Positions 1 through 9,835 of a DNA stretch of 64,000 bases are shown one piece after another. Origin of the DNA: Leptospiraceae bacterium (GTDB lineage Bacteria > Spirochaetota > Leptospiria > Leptospirales > Leptonemataceae); assembly GCA_025059995.1 (NCBI GenBank), contig JANXCF010000009.1:30371-94370 (forward strand), read 5' to 3'. The notes under the pieces are model-generated. The model made no database searches and was not told the origin of the DNA. It saw nothing but the letters and a program-made list of their open reading frames with translations. The position numbers were made by a program, and so were the translations under genes. Every line of letters starts with the position of its first letter. Within the stretch, counting starts at the first letter, position 1.

Positions 1-272
1 TGGGAAAACTCCTAAAAAGAGATCCCATGACCATGAGCCAAGCAGTTAGAGCCCTTCAACTCAATGGCTTAGTTGTTAGCGAACAAGACAAAGAAGACAA
101 ACGAATCAAACGACTAAAAATCACCAAAAAAGGAAAACAAGTAGCAGACAACCTAAGAAATAGCGAAAAAAAACTAATCGATGCATTGATCAAAAAATGG
201 GGGAAACAAAAAGTTTTGGATTTAGCAAAAGCCATTTGGGAATTCAATGAATTCTTGAGGGAATACAAATGA
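1..272 (+). CDS. MarR-family transcriptional regulator, C-terminal part (truncated by window edge)
   Basis: The reading frame (codons from base 3) is open to the left edge, so only about 90 residues are present and the start lies outside the window. The visible part begins GKLLKRDPMTMSQAVRALQL, which matches the recognition helix of MarR winged-helix proteins. The wing follows, with the charged segment DKEDKR and LKITKKGK, equivalent to the D-x-R-x-x-x-LT-x-x-G signature of the family. The rest is the C-terminal dimerisation helix. MarR proteins are usually ligand-responsive repressors of nearby genes; the target here cannot be seen. Its stop codon directly abuts the stop of the convergent gene at 273. 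The family call is fairly secure; the ligand and regulon are unknown. Confidence 0.75.
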   Translation, partial: GKLLKRDPMTMSQAVRALQLNGLVVSEQDKEDKRIKRLKITKKGKQVADNLRNSEKKLIDALIKKWGKQKVLDLAKAIWEFNEFLREYK

Positions 273-1034
273 TTAATCCGAAGGAGAAAAGAAATAAATT
301 TTTTTTCCTTTATAAAAAAAATACTTTGAAAAAAAAGAATGTATCTCTTTATTCTCTCGAGGGATCTCTTTCAATTTCAAATCAAGAATTTTTTCTTTAT
401 ATACTACCTTCTCATTCGTAAAAATAGCCATTTTGCGTTTTTCTCCATCAACATTGACTTCTAATAAAATCATATAATGAGGATGTCCTTTTGAAAAATA
501 ATATTTCCACGAAGAAGGATCGGGAAATAAAAACTTGATTTCTTTTTTGTTTTTTAAAAAATCCAAAAGTTCTTTTTCTTGTTCAAACTTCAAAGCTTGA
601 TCCCATCTTCCGTGCACACAATATAATACTGAAGCTATTTTGAAGATAAAATAAGACTCTTTTATTTTGATGTTTTTATTTTTTAAAAGATAATTTTTTT
701 TTAGTTTTTCAACCACGTGGGTTTCAACCGATGGTGAGAAAAAATCAAGGATTTCTGTTTTTTGTAGTTGTTCGATTTTTCGATAGGCTATTTCATGAAT
801 TCGATGGAGTCTTTGATAAAGGATTTCCATCTTTTGGATGTAGGAAGTCAAATTTTGGATTTGGATTTTTGTGTAAGTTCGAACTGGAAGTCTTTGAAAC
901 TCTCGAAGATAATTTTTTGTTTCTGCAAGAGAATTCATATAATCCAACAAGTGCTTTTCTGATTCTAAGAGTTGATTGTAAAATAACTTTAGCTTCCCTT
1001 TGAAGAATTCTAATTCTACGATTCGTTTTTTCAT
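273..1034 (-). CDS. Conserved-looking hypothetical protein at the end of the mre operon
   Basis: I do not recognise this 253-residue protein. The start was placed at the ATG MKKRIVELEF (1034) because a longer frame to 1127 would run into rodA by 53 bases and adds a basic tail with no other support. The N-terminal 120 residues are helical and probably coiled coil, with many Lys, Glu, Gln and Leu. A more globular half follows with HGRWDQALKFEQEKELLDFL and a beta-rich stretch around HYMILLEVNVDGEKRKMAIF. There is no signal peptide or membrane segment, so it is probably cytoplasmic. It lies 40 bases after rodA on the same strand, so it is probably co-transcribed with the elongasome genes. A role in cell shape is inferred only from that position. 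Confidence 0.6.
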   Translation of the reverse strand: MKKRIVELEFFKGKLKLFYNQLLESEKHLLDYMNSLAETKNYLREFQRLPVRTYTKIQIQNLTSYIQKMEILYQRLHRIHEIAYRKIEQLQKTEILDFFSPSVETHVVEKLKKNYLLKNKNIKIKESYFIFKIASVLYCVHGRWDQALKFEQEKELLDFLKNKKEIKFLFPDPSSWKYYFSKGHPHYMILLEVNVDGEKRKMAIFTNEKVVYKEKILDLKLKEIPRENKEIHSFFSKYFFYKGKKIYFFSPSD

Positions 1035-1074
1035 GAATTTTCTATCGGTTCTCTTACAAGAAAAATTTCTTTTA

Positions 1075-2604
1075 TTAGATGTTGATATATTTTCTACTAT
1101 AAATACTTTGTAAAATTCCCAGGCCAATGTAGCAAATCAAAAGATGTGAACCTCCATAGCTAACAAAACTCAAAGGCAGACCCGTCACAGGCATGAGTCC
1201 GATTTCAATCCCGATATTAAAAACAATATGATACAAATAAAGAAATGTGATCCCCGAAGCCAGTAAGGAACCAAAACGATCACGAGCTGAAATAGCAATG
1301 TAAAACCCTCGAATGACCACCAAAGAAAGTAAAATCAAAAGGATGATTGAACCCAAAAAACCTGTCCTTTCCGCCCACGAAGCAAAGATAAAGTCAGTAA
1401 ACGATTCAGGTACAATAGGGTTTTTTCCTGTAGTCATTTCGGCTGATTGGAGTCCTTTCCCAAAGAGTTGTCCAGAACCTATGGCTACTTTTGAGGCACG
1501 AATCTGATATGCCAAATCACGAGGAAATTTATCGGGATTCAAAAAAGCCGTTACCCTTACCACTTGATGATACTTGAAGGAAAAGGAATTATGAATCAAA
1601 TAGGCAGAAAGTAAAGAAATCCCAATGACCCCTAAAGGTATGTAATATTTTCTTAGATAATGATAAACAATCCCCTGAGTTAATCGAATGAAAAACAAAA
1701 TCCCGGCAATCACTAAAAGTAAGATACTTACAATCAGTAGCAGTGTATCGTTATCGAAAATCTTAATTAAAAAACCTCCTTTTTCGTAGCGAACACTATA
1801 AGCAATTTCTTTCAGTTCTGTAAAAAGAACTACATTATTCGTTAAATTATTCAAATATTCCAAATCTATGGATTGAACTTCTTTGGGAATTTTCGAGGTT
1901 TCTAAAAACTTCCAAATCTGAAATTTTAATATATTTACGGCTGGAATGAATTGAACTTTATCGATGGCATAAAGTCTTTCAATCAAGCTATCCACAAGAA
2001 TGATATTATGATATTCAATGAAAAGTGGGATCAAAAGAGAAATACCAAAAAAAAGAATTATAGAAGTAATATGCAATATATCAGCTCCACCAACAAAGAG
2101 CATAGAAAGTAAAATGGGAGCTAATATCATAGCTCCTCCTAAATCAGGCTGAACCAATATCAACAAAATGGGAAGAAGAAAAATCAAGGATGCCAATAGT
2201 AACGAAGAAAGTTGTCCCATCTCTTTTTCTTTGATTTCTAAAAATTTTGCAAGCAAGAGAATTGAAGCCAATTTTGCAAACTCAGAAGTTTGAAAGTTAA
2301 TAAACCCCAATCTTATCCAAGAACGGGCACCTTTGATTTCTGCCCCAATGAAAGGAACCAACGTAATCAAAAGCAAAAAAATTGCAACTAAGTAAATACC
2401 AATGCTGTAATTCCCGAGAGTTTGGTAATGAACTCGAAAAAAAACAAAGAAGACAATCAGCACAAATGCCAAGAAAAATGTTTGCTTTAACCAACGATTA
2501 GGCGGATCTTCAACAAAGTTTTCTTGAGTATAGAGTGTAATGATACCGATGATAGTAGCCAAAAAAGCAGACAAAAAAAGAACCCAATCGAATTTATATC
2601 TCAT
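1075..2604 (-). CDS. rodA: Peptidoglycan polymerase RodA (SEDS family) with an enlarged loop
   Basis: RodA is the integral-membrane SEDS glycosyltransferase that polymerises lipid II for side-wall growth together with PBP2. Family motifs are clear: GARSWIRLGF then FQTSEFAKL (residues 92-112), QPDLGGAM (152-159), DFIFASWAERTGFLG with the conserved Asp at 404, and PVTGLPLSFVSYGG (472-485). About ten hydrophobic segments are visible. At 509 residues it is roughly 100 longer than usual. The excess lies mostly at residues 197-285 between membrane segments, a polar stretch that looks like an extra extracytoplasmic or cytoplasmic domain. It starts 3 bases after the mrdA stop, the usual pairing of SEDS polymerase and class B PBP. 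Confidence 0.93.
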   Translation of the reverse strand: MRYKFDWVLFLSAFLATIIGIITLYTQENFVEDPPNRWLKQTFFLAFVLIVFFVFFRVHYQTLGNYSIGIYLVAIFLLLITLVPFIGAEIKGARSWIRLGFINFQTSEFAKLASILLLAKFLEIKEKEMGQLSSLLLASLIFLLPILLILVQPDLGGAMILAPILLSMLFVGGADILHITSIILFFGISLLIPLFIEYHNIILVDSLIERLYAIDKVQFIPAVNILKFQIWKFLETSKIPKEVQSIDLEYLNNLTNNVVLFTELKEIAYSVRYEKGGFLIKIFDNDTLLLIVSILLLVIAGILFFIRLTQGIVYHYLRKYYIPLGVIGISLLSAYLIHNSFSFKYHQVVRVTAFLNPDKFPRDLAYQIRASKVAIGSGQLFGKGLQSAEMTTGKNPIVPESFTDFIFASWAERTGFLGSIILLILLSLVVIRGFYIAISARDRFGSLLASGITFLYLYHIVFNIGIEIGLMPVTGLPLSFVSYGGSHLLICYIGLGILQSIYSRKYINI

Positions 2605-2607
2605 GCT

Positions 2608-4512
2608 TTAATTCAAAGAAAATTTAGAAACAACGGGATTTGTGGGTATAGAGTTGGGATTTTCCCATTTTGGAAACGCTTCTTTGAAGATCTTCAACGC
2701 AATAGGAACACCACTGGCAGATCCTGCTAATCCATGTTCTACAAACACAGCTACAACAATTCGGTCATGTAAAAATTGATCATCATCACTATATGGTGCA
2801 TATCCGATAAACCAAGCATGATCGATACTTTGAGCTTTTGATCTGGTTTGAACGGTTCCTGTTTTCCCTGCAATTGGCACAAGACCCGGTTGATTGAGCA
2901 ACTTCCCAGTTCCTGATAAGACTACTTCTCTTAATCCTTTTTGAACAATCTGTAAAGTTTTTTCTGAGATTTTGAGATTTTTGATTACTTGAGGTTCATA
3001 TTTTCTTAAAACCTTTCCGTTCGAAGAGTCTCGAATTTCTCGAACGATAAAAGGTTTCATTAATTTTCCCTTATTGGCAATTGCGGCATAGACCATTGCC
3101 ATAGCAATCGGAGTTACTTCAATAAATCCCTGACCAATGGATAGATTCACAGTGTCTCCATCATACCATCGATTGGACCAACGTATTTGCTTCCACATTT
3201 GATCAGGAACAAAGCCAGAAACCTCACCCGGAAGGTCAATCCCAGTTTGTTGATTCAAATGAAACTCTTGGGCAGTTTTTATGATGGGGGTTGGACCAAT
3301 TTCTAATCCCAATTGATAGAAATATACATTACAACTTTGGGCTATTGCTTGAACCAGATTTAATGTTCCATGGCCTTCTCTTTTGTGGCAAAGATAGATA
3401 GCATCAGGAACTCCTTTAAGAGTGGATTTTAATCTATAATGTCCGGGACAAAAATAAGTGGTATTTTCATTAATTTCTAAGGGATTTCCTTGTTCTAATG
3501 CAGCAATACTTGTGATAAGCTTGAAAGTAGATGCTGGTGGAAACTTGGATTGTATTGCTAAGTTCAAAAAACTATTGAAGTGTTTAACAATTTTTAAATG
3601 CTCATTTCTTAGCGGATGTTTTGAGTCAGAAAGGATATTGGGATCATATGAAGGATACGATGCCAAAGCCAGGATTTCTCCAGTTGCAGCTTTTAGAACA
3701 ATGACTGTTCCTCGTTTTTGAGATTCCACTAAAGCTCTATAAGCAGCTATTTGAAGTTTTTTGTCAATATTCAAAACCAAATGATTTCCTTGTTGGGTAA
3801 ACTTTAAATATTCTGTTTGTTCGAATATTTTATTATGAATGAAAATCCCATCTTTTCCTTGTAGTTGATCATTGTAAAACAGCTCTAAACCATCTTTACC
3901 TGTGATTTGATAAAGTTGAACTTGTCTTTCTGAAACTTCTTTTCTTGAAGGTAATCCCACATAACCCGAAACATGGGCAAAATACGGACCTAAAGGATAA
4001 TAACGGATGTGATTCCCTTCAAAAGTTGAATACTCAGAATCAAACTGAAAAGCCACCAAACGTTCTTGTTGTTCACGCGAAACTTTATGTAAAAGAATGA
4101 TTTTTTCATTTTTCTTTGCAAGAGTCTTCCATGTTTCATTCTGGAAGTATTTTGAATAATTTTGACAATCAATTCCCATCACCTCGCAAAAACGAAGAAT
4201 GTATTTGATACCTGTCTCATAATTAGGAAACCTTGATGGATACAAAACAAAATCCAAGTAATTTACGTTATAGACTAATGGTTCTTTTAGATTGAAGTCT
4301 TTATCGTAAATATTTCCTCTGGGAGCTACTTTATATTCTTCTCTACTGACAAATCTTTTCGAAAGGAGTTTGTTTTCTTTGCCATTGAGGATCTGCAAAT
4401 GAAATAACTGAAAAAAAAAGATGGTAAGCACAAAAACAAAAAGTCCAAAGGAGAAAAATATACGATTACGAAACCTTGATTCTAATTTATATTCACTCAG
4501 GGTTTTTGCCAT
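2608..4512 (-). CDS. mrdA: Penicillin-binding protein 2 (class B transpeptidase)
   Basis: PBP2 cross-links peptidoglycan during cylindrical elongation. It has 634 residues, with one N-terminal membrane anchor at about 18-40, a dimerisation domain, and a C-terminal transpeptidase domain. The three active-site motifs are intact: STFK with the nucleophile Ser328, SCN at 393-395, and KTG at 550-552. The start is supported by an AAGGGTG ribosome site just upstream. It sits between mreD (14 bases upstream) and rodA (3 bases downstream), so the operon encodes the whole elongasome core. Identification as PBP2 rather than PBP3 rests on the mre/rodA context and on length. Confidence 0.95.
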   Translation of the reverse strand: MAKTLSEYKLESRFRNRIFFSFGLFVFVLTIFFFQLFHLQILNGKENKLLSKRFVSREEYKVAPRGNIYDKDFNLKEPLVYNVNYLDFVLYPSRFPNYETGIKYILRFCEVMGIDCQNYSKYFQNETWKTLAKKNEKIILLHKVSREQQERLVAFQFDSEYSTFEGNHIRYYPLGPYFAHVSGYVGLPSRKEVSERQVQLYQITGKDGLELFYNDQLQGKDGIFIHNKIFEQTEYLKFTQQGNHLVLNIDKKLQIAAYRALVESQKRGTVIVLKAATGEILALASYPSYDPNILSDSKHPLRNEHLKIVKHFNSFLNLAIQSKFPPASTFKLITSIAALEQGNPLEINENTTYFCPGHYRLKSTLKGVPDAIYLCHKREGHGTLNLVQAIAQSCNVYFYQLGLEIGPTPIIKTAQEFHLNQQTGIDLPGEVSGFVPDQMWKQIRWSNRWYDGDTVNLSIGQGFIEVTPIAMAMVYAAIANKGKLMKPFIVREIRDSSNGKVLRKYEPQVIKNLKISEKTLQIVQKGLREVVLSGTGKLLNQPGLVPIAGKTGTVQTRSKAQSIDHAWFIGYAPYSDDDQFLHDRIVVAVFVEHGLAGSASGVPIALKIFKEAFPKWENPNSIPTNPVVSKFSLN

Positions 4513-4526
4513 AGAACACCCTTTGA

Positions 4527-5036
4527 TTACAATCTATAAATCCATTTTAAAAACAAAAACCAAACGGGTGCTAAGACACTAGTATAAATTGAAGGTCCGA
4601 TGAATGAATACGAAGAATAAAAATCATCCAAAATCCCCATGACAAACCAAACATAAATCCTCGAAACCAATGAAGAAACAAACACGACAAACATTATGGT
4701 TTTAAAATTTTCGGTATCTAGATGCTTTTGTAATTTCGCTATTACAAGAGCTACCAAGGGATAAATCAAAGAATGAATACCTAAGACATTCACAAATTCA
4801 GACTCCTCTGGGGAGAAACTCAAAATAGTTGAGTCTTCTAAAAGACCTCCAAAAAAAGCAATCCAAATAGCTTTGAATTCATCTGTTTTCATCGCAAAAT
4901 AGATAATAAATATTAAGAGAAAATCTGGATAAATACTCCCTATCTTAAAAAACTCAAACTCCAAACCTAGAAAATTTATATCTTTTAAAAAATAAGAAAA
5001 TATCAAACCCAATAGGATAATAAAGAATTCTAACAT
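4527..5036 (-). CDS. mreD: Rod shape-determining protein MreD
   Basis: This 169-residue protein is almost entirely hydrophobic, with about five membrane helices, including FFIILLGLIFSYFL at the N-terminus and LAPVWFLFLKWIYRL at the C-terminus. The segment AFFGGLLEDS matches the short conserved G-x-x-x-D turn of MreD proteins. Sequence conservation in this family is low, so the call depends partly on position: it begins 1 base after the mreC stop and is followed by mrdA, the canonical mreBCD-mrdA-rodA order. MreD is thought to link MreC and the PBPs in the inner membrane. Confidence 0.9.
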   Translation of the reverse strand: MLEFFIILLGLIFSYFLKDINFLGLEFEFFKIGSIYPDFLLIFIIYFAMKTDEFKAIWIAFFGGLLEDSTILSFSPEESEFVNVLGIHSLIYPLVALVIAKLQKHLDTENFKTIMFVVFVSSLVSRIYVWFVMGILDDFYSSYSFIGPSIYTSVLAPVWFLFLKWIYRL

Positions 5037-5037
5037 T

Positions 5038-6144
5038 TTATTGCAGTGGATCCAGTGGATTGATCAACTTTCTTTTTGGTTCTTGTTGCTTCTCTATCAA
5101 GGTAGCTTCTTTTTTAGTTTCTTGATTTTCACTTGGTTTTACTTCTTTATTATTGTCTTTTGAGATTAGTTCTTGATAGTTCTTCATCAAATCTTGTGGA
5201 ATGTAATTACTGTCTAAAATTGTTTTTAAAGGTTCATTTTCCTCATGAATATAATTTGACCAATCTTCTGGTTTCTTGATTAGAACAATCACATAATCTA
5301 AGCTATCGATTTTGATATATGGTTCTACATAAGCAATGCTAAAATTATGTTCGTCTTGCTCTATATCACTAATCACTCTACCAATTGGGATATTTGGAGG
5401 AAAGATTCCTTCATTTCCACTTGTGACTATCCTTGATTTTTGAATCTCTTGATATGTATCAAAAAAATAAACACTTTTCTTATCCACGTAGCTTGATATG
5501 TATTTTAACCTTAATCTATCAAAAGAAAAAGTGCTTCCCTCTAAGATTCCCCACTGGTTTGTTGTATCAATTCGAACACCAATTTTTGATTGGGGATGTT
5601 GTATTGGTTGGACGATACTACTATTTTCTTGCACCTTTGCTATAATACCTACCACAGCACGAATTGGATTTTGGTTCTCGTCTGTAGTAATTCCAATCAC
5701 AGGCATGAAGGGTTCTATATTATGTCTTCTTCCTTTATTGATAATAATTCTTGGTGTCACAGAACTTAATCGTATCCCCAGGACCTGGGCTTTTTCTTCG
5801 GGATAAGTTTGAAGTGGCTCGAAGTTCATCATCCTTCTTAATTTTTCATTCTCAATCAAGAGTTGTTCAAGTTGTTCTTTTTGGGATTTGTATTTTTCGA
5901 TTTCTTCGAGTGCTTTTTCATATTTTTGTTTTAATTCCGAATATTCAGAAATTCTCTGAATAAAAGTAAAGGGAAAACTTATAAAGCTTTTAAATATATA
6001 ATTTGTTTGCTCTACAATCTTATTTACATACACAGATGTATTCGTGAACAAATTCTTTTGCCAAATGATATTTACCAATGAAAACAAAACAAAAAAACTT
6101 AGGCTTAAAGCAACTCGGTGTCGATATATATATTCCCATAGCAT
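5038..6144 (-). CDS. mreC: Rod shape-determining protein MreC
   Basis: MreC is a bitopic inner-membrane protein that activates PBP2 in the periplasm. The sequence shows a short cytoplasmic tail, one membrane segment at about 12-30, then a coiled coil around residues 65-108 (SELKQKYEKALEEIEKYKSQ and beyond). The beta-barrel core follows, with VLGIRLSSVTPRIIINKG, VVGIIAKVQENSSIVQP and an IVTSGNEGIFPPNIPIGRV segment typical of the family. Residues beyond about 300 form a Lys/Glu/Gln-rich, probably disordered tail ending in PLDPLQ, longer than in many homologues. The gene starts 3 bases after mreB and nearly touches mreD. Confidence 0.93.
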   Translation of the reverse strand: MLWEYIYRHRVALSLSFFVLFSLVNIIWQKNLFTNTSVYVNKIVEQTNYIFKSFISFPFTFIQRISEYSELKQKYEKALEEIEKYKSQKEQLEQLLIENEKLRRMMNFEPLQTYPEEKAQVLGIRLSSVTPRIIINKGRRHNIEPFMPVIGITTDENQNPIRAVVGIIAKVQENSSIVQPIQHPQSKIGVRIDTTNQWGILEGSTFSFDRLRLKYISSYVDKKSVYFFDTYQEIQKSRIVTSGNEGIFPPNIPIGRVISDIEQDEHNFSIAYVEPYIKIDSLDYVIVLIKKPEDWSNYIHEENEPLKTILDSNYIPQDLMKNYQELISKDNNKEVKPSENQETKKEATLIEKQQEPKRKLINPLDPLQ

Positions 6145-6147
6145 AGT

Positions 6148-7185
6148 TTATCTTCTGTTATTGAGCATGCCTCTTTGCTTTAGTTTTGGCAATTCTTCTA
6201 AATATTTTCCCGTTCCTAGAGCTACGCAGATCAAGGGATTCTCGGCTCGAATCACAGGTACTCCTGTTTCTTTACTCAAATATTTATCTAAACCTTTAAG
6301 CAAACATCCACCGCCAGTAAGAACAATTCCTCTTTCAACTATATCAGCCGCTAGTTCAGGTGGGGTTTTTTCTAAGGTATTTTTGATGGCTTCTAAGATT
6401 TGTTCTAATGTTTCTTTTAATGCTTCGCGGATTTCGTTGGAGTCTACCTCGAGTGTTCTTGGAAGTCCTGTTACCGCATCTCGACCTTTGATTTCCATTG
6501 TTTCTACGGTTTTTTCTGGATATGCATTCCCTAGCTTGAATTTTAGTTCTTCGGCGGTTCTTTCCCCTATGATGAGATTATACTGAGTTCGTATATACCG
6601 TATGATTGCTTCATCGAACTCATCACCAGCAACACGTATCGAATCAGAAATTACCATACCTCCCAGAGAGATCACGGCAATTTCTGTGGTTCCACCACCA
6701 ATATCGACAACCATGGTTCCCGCTGGTTCATCGATGGGAATATTAGCTCCAATCGCCGCAGCAAGAGCTTCTTCTATAAGGTAGATTTCACGGGCACCTG
6801 CTTGTTCAGCGGACTCCCTCACAGCTCTTTTTTCTACTTCTGTAATCCCGGATGGGATTCCAATCACCAACCTGGGTTTTACTAAAGTAGTTCGTTTGTG
6901 GACTTTTTGAATGAAATAGCGAATCATTTTTTCTACTGTATCGAAATCAGCAATAACCCCATCCCTCATAGGTCGAATGGCAACAATATCGCCTGGAGTC
7001 CTTCCTAACATTCGCTTTGCCTCGTGCCCAACAGCCAAAACTTTTCCCGTCGACTGCTGAACGGCTACAACAGATGGTTCATTTAAAACAATCCCTTGAC
7101 CTTTCACATACACCAATGTATTAGCCGTTCCTAAATCAATCCCCATGTCGTTGGAAAATAAGTTATAAATTTTATCAAAAATCAT
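6148..7185 (-). CDS. mreB: Actin-like cell-shape protein MreB
   Basis: MreB forms ATP-dependent membrane-bound filaments that orient side-wall synthesis. The 345-residue length is normal for the family. The actin-fold signatures are clear: phosphate-1 loop [16 protein letters not shown] near the N-terminus, phosphate-2 [18 protein letters not shown], and the adenosine motif [14 protein letters not shown]. The region [15 protein letters not shown] is also characteristic. It is the first gene of the mreBCD-mrdA-rodA cluster, and the 114-base gap upstream should hold the promoter, though I could not single out a convincing one. No anomalies seen. Confidence 0.97.
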   Translation of the reverse strand: MIFDKIYNLFSNDMGIDLGTANTLVYVKGQGIVLNEPSVVAVQQSTGKVLAVGHEAKRMLGRTPGDIVAIRPMRDGVIADFDTVEKMIRYFIQKVHKRTTLVKPRLVIGIPSGITEVEKRAVRESAEQAGAREIYLIEEALAAAIGANIPIDEPAGTMVVDIGGGTTEIAVISLGGMVISDSIRVAGDEFDEAIIRYIRTQYNLIIGERTAEELKFKLGNAYPEKTVETMEIKGRDAVTGLPRTLEVDSNEIREALKETLEQILEAIKNTLEKTPPELAADIVERGIVLTGGGCLLKGLDKYLSKETGVPVIRAENPLICVALGTGKYLEELPKLKQRGMLNNRR

Positions 7186-7299
7186 GACTTAGACACCTAT
7201 TCTTATTATCGTATACAATGTCTGAGTGAATAAAAAAAACAACACTATTTTGAAGACAATCGAATTTGAGTTTTAAACGAAAAATTAACAAAAACAACT

Positions 7300-8358
7300 T
7301 TACTTAAAAGTATTTTTTAACCTTTGTCTGACACGTTGAATTCTTTCTTTTAGTTCTTTTTGATTTTGATCGGGATACAATCTCTCAATTTGTTCTAAAT
7401 AATATTTTGAAAAAATATAATTTTTTTGCAATAAAAAAGACTCAGCTAATAATAGATAAAAACTTGCATGTATGAAGTTCTGATTTTGTTCGTTTGGCAG
7501 AGTGGGAATTTGTTTCTGGAGATTTTGAAATTGCAAAAACGTCTGAAACAATTTATAGTAATCTTTTCTGTAGAAAAAAGCATTAGCAACTAGAAGTAAT
7601 TTCTCTTCCTCAGAAAATTCCCAGTAACTGTTTTGTTGAAAGATTAATTGGATTTTCTCATTCAAACCAAAATTAGAAAAAATTAACAAATATAACCATT
7701 CATAATATGGATATAAAAAAAGTAAGATTTTCTGCTTATCTATATAATTAAGTTTTTTTTGTGAACTTATGTTTAGTATTTTGTAATAGAGAATGTCACT
7801 ATAAACATCTAAAAAAAGCAGATTGTGATCTTCTTCGTTAGAAATTGCTAAGGTTTTTTTGGTGTATTTTTTTAAAAGAAAGACGGTTTCTTCAATTTGA
7901 TGTTGGTCATTTGCTTCAGGAAAAAAGCCTGTTATTAATTGTTTTAGCATTATATCTTTTTGTAAATCAAAAAGCAAAATGGTTTTATAAAAATAACCGA
8001 AGGACAAAATTTTATACACCTCATATAAACTATCTGTATTTTGTTCAACGTAATTTGCTATATGTATCATTTCATTAACTTGTTTTTCGAGTTCTTCTTT
8101 AAGGACATTGTCTTTATGGATTAGATGGATCTTTTTTTGAGTTACTAATTCGTTGAACTTTAGTATGATTTTTTCATTCCTGTTTTTTAAAAATACGACA
8201 TTTTCGGGAAGTAGGATTACCCTTATAGTGTTGGATACTTTGTCTCTATAAAAAAAAAGAAGAACAACCAACATCAAAATCAACCCGAAAAGAACAAAGT
8301 AGAAGATTTTATTTCTATTGTTTCTTTTCTGAACGTATACTTCTACTCTTCTATACAC
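7300..8358 (-). CDS. Hypothetical single-pass membrane protein, helical-repeat type
   Basis: I do not recognise this 352-residue protein. A basic N-terminus (YRRVEVYVQKRNNRNK) precedes one membrane helix at about 19-38. The remainder is helical, rich in Leu, Phe, Tyr, Lys and Gln, and looks like degenerate TPR-like repeats, best seen near LLLAESFLLQKNYIFSKYYLEQIERLYPDQ close to the C-terminus. The probable topology is a short cytoplasmic N-terminus with a large periplasmic helical domain. The predicted start is GTG with no clear ribosome site, so the true N-terminus is uncertain. It lies between recA, which has its own terminator, and mreB, so it is probably transcribed on its own. Confidence 0.65.
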   Translation of the reverse strand: MYRRVEVYVQKRNNRNKIFYFVLFGLILMLVVLLFFYRDKVSNTIRVILLPENVVFLKNRNEKIILKFNELVTQKKIHLIHKDNVLKEELEKQVNEMIHIANYVEQNTDSLYEVYKILSFGYFYKTILLFDLQKDIMLKQLITGFFPEANDQHQIEETVFLLKKYTKKTLAISNEEDHNLLFLDVYSDILYYKILNISSQKKLNYIDKQKILLFLYPYYEWLYLLIFSNFGLNEKIQLIFQQNSYWEFSEEEKLLLVANAFFYRKDYYKLFQTFLQFQNLQKQIPTLPNEQNQNFIHASFYLLLAESFLLQKNYIFSKYYLEQIERLYPDQNQKELKERIQRVRQRLKNTFK

Positions 8359-8410
8359 AATTCAGAATTTTTTTTCGAAGTTAACTTTAAAAGAAAAATT
8401 TAACTCCTTT

Positions 8411-8450
8411 TCAAAAACATAAACACAAGGTTTTTCCTTGTGTTTATGTT
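8411..8450 (-). terminator. Rho-independent terminator of recA
   Basis: A perfect 15-base inverted repeat (8416-8430 with 8436-8450, outer bases AACATAAACACAAGG) has a 5-base loop. In the minus direction the stem is followed by TTTGAAAAGG, with the T-run partly contained in the stem end. The hairpin starts within the last codons of recA, and its stop codon (8444-8446) lies inside the right arm. This should end recA transcription ahead of the next minus-strand gene. Confidence 0.8.
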
Positions 8451-9601
8451 CCAAATTCATCTTGGATTTCCCCTGTTTCTGGATCGTAAGTAATGTCTTT
8501 GTTTTGGTTATTCTCGACTTCTGGCGTTGGTGAAACTTGATTTTCGCTTATTAGTTTTTCTTTGATCTTTTGTTCAATTTCTTTTCGGATTTCTGGATGT
8601 TCTTCTAAGAATTGGTAGCAATTTTCTTTTCCTTGTCCTAAGCGTAGATCACCATAAGAAAACCACGTTCCTGAACGTTCAATGATTTCATAAGAAAGCG
8701 CTGCGTCGAAGATACAACCCACTTGATGAATCCCCTTTTGGAATAAAATATCGAACTCAGCTTGCTTGAAGGGGGGAGCTACTTTGTTTTTTACTACTTT
8801 TACTCTGACTCTACTTCCGTAAGCTTCCTCTCCTTTTTTGAGGGTTTCTAGTTTCCGAATATCTAACCTCACAGACGCATAAAACTTCAAAGCATTTCCA
8901 CCCGTTGTGGTCTCAGGCGAACCAAACATCACTCCGATACGATTACGGATTTGGTTAACAAAAATCACAACAGCTTTTGATTTAGAGATGGTTCCAGTGA
9001 GTTTTCGCATTGCTTGGCTCATGAGCCGAGCTTGTAGTCCTATTTGAGTATCTCCCATGTTACCTTCTAATTCTGCCTTAGGAACCAATGCTGCCACACT
9101 ATCGACAATGATCAAATCAATAGCATTTGAACGAACCAATGCTTCTGTGATTTCTAATGCTTCTTCTCCGTAATCCGGCTGTGCGACTAAGAGTTCATCA
9201 ATATTGACACCAATTTTTTTCGCATAGTTAGGATCAAGAGCATGTTCTGCATCGACAAAAGCAGCCACCCCACCCATTTTTTGAGTTTCTGCAACCGCAC
9301 TCAAACACAAAGTTGTCTTCCCTGAGGATTCGGGTCCAAAGATTTCGATGATCCTACCTCGTGGATATCCACCAACCCCCAAAGCAATATCCAAAGTCAA
9401 CGCACCCGTGGGAATCACATCAATTTGTTGGGTAGCCGAACTACCCAATTTCATGATTGCTCCTTTTCCAAACTGTCTTTCGATCTGCTGGATAGCTCCT
9501 TCAACAGCTTTTTTCTTTTCAGCACTGATAGTGTATTCTCCCTCTTGGGATTGTAGAGTATCATTTTCAATCTTTTCTAATTTGACTTTTTTCTTTGCCA
9601 T
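8444..9601 (-). CDS. recA: Recombinase RecA
   Basis: RecA forms ATP-dependent filaments on single-stranded DNA for homologous recombination and SOS co-protease activity. The 385-residue sequence contains Walker [10 protein letters not shown] (89-97), the Walker B region [10 protein letters not shown], and the L2 loop region [21 protein letters not shown]. The C-terminal tail is acidic and Gln/Asn-rich, as expected. A strong AAGGAG ribosome site sits just before the ATG. It is divergent from nhaA across a 234-base gap. A LexA box could be expected upstream, but I could not identify one with confidence. No recX follows; a terminator overlaps the stop codon. Confidence 0.98.
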   Translation of the reverse strand: MAKKKVKLEKIENDTLQSQEGEYTISAEKKKAVEGAIQQIERQFGKGAIMKLGSSATQQIDVIPTGALTLDIALGVGGYPRGRIIEIFGPESSGKTTLCLSAVAETQKMGGVAAFVDAEHALDPNYAKKIGVNIDELLVAQPDYGEEALEITEALVRSNAIDLIIVDSVAALVPKAELEGNMGDTQIGLQARLMSQAMRKLTGTISKSKAVVIFVNQIRNRIGVMFGSPETTTGGNALKFYASVRLDIRKLETLKKGEEAYGSRVRVKVVKNKVAPPFKQAEFDILFQKGIHQVGCIFDAALSYEIIERSGTWFSYGDLRLGQGKENCYQFLEEHPEIRKEIEQKIKEKLISENQVSPTPEVENNQNKDITYDPETGEIQDEFGT

Positions 9602-9835
9602 ACACCACTCCTTAGTATCAATATATCCAACTATGGGACAATTTTTGAATTTTTTGCTGTTTTTTTATCATAGAGAAAAAAATCAAATACTAAACATATG
9701 AAAAGTGTTTTTTAAAAAATCGACAAATATAGGGAAATACCAAGAAAAAAAGTATTGCTCACACGAAAAAAAGCAATTCTACAATAGCTTTTGATTTTCA
9801 CTTTACAGTTAAAAAACTACAGGCTTTCTTTTTTT

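Noticed and set aside
6044..6586. 180-codon frame opposite mreB/mreC
   Set aside because: It crosses two well-identified genes in antisense and shows no family motifs.
9348..9701. 117-codon frame opposite the recA 5-prime end
   Set aside because: Shadow of a highly conserved gene, with no ribosome site or motifs.
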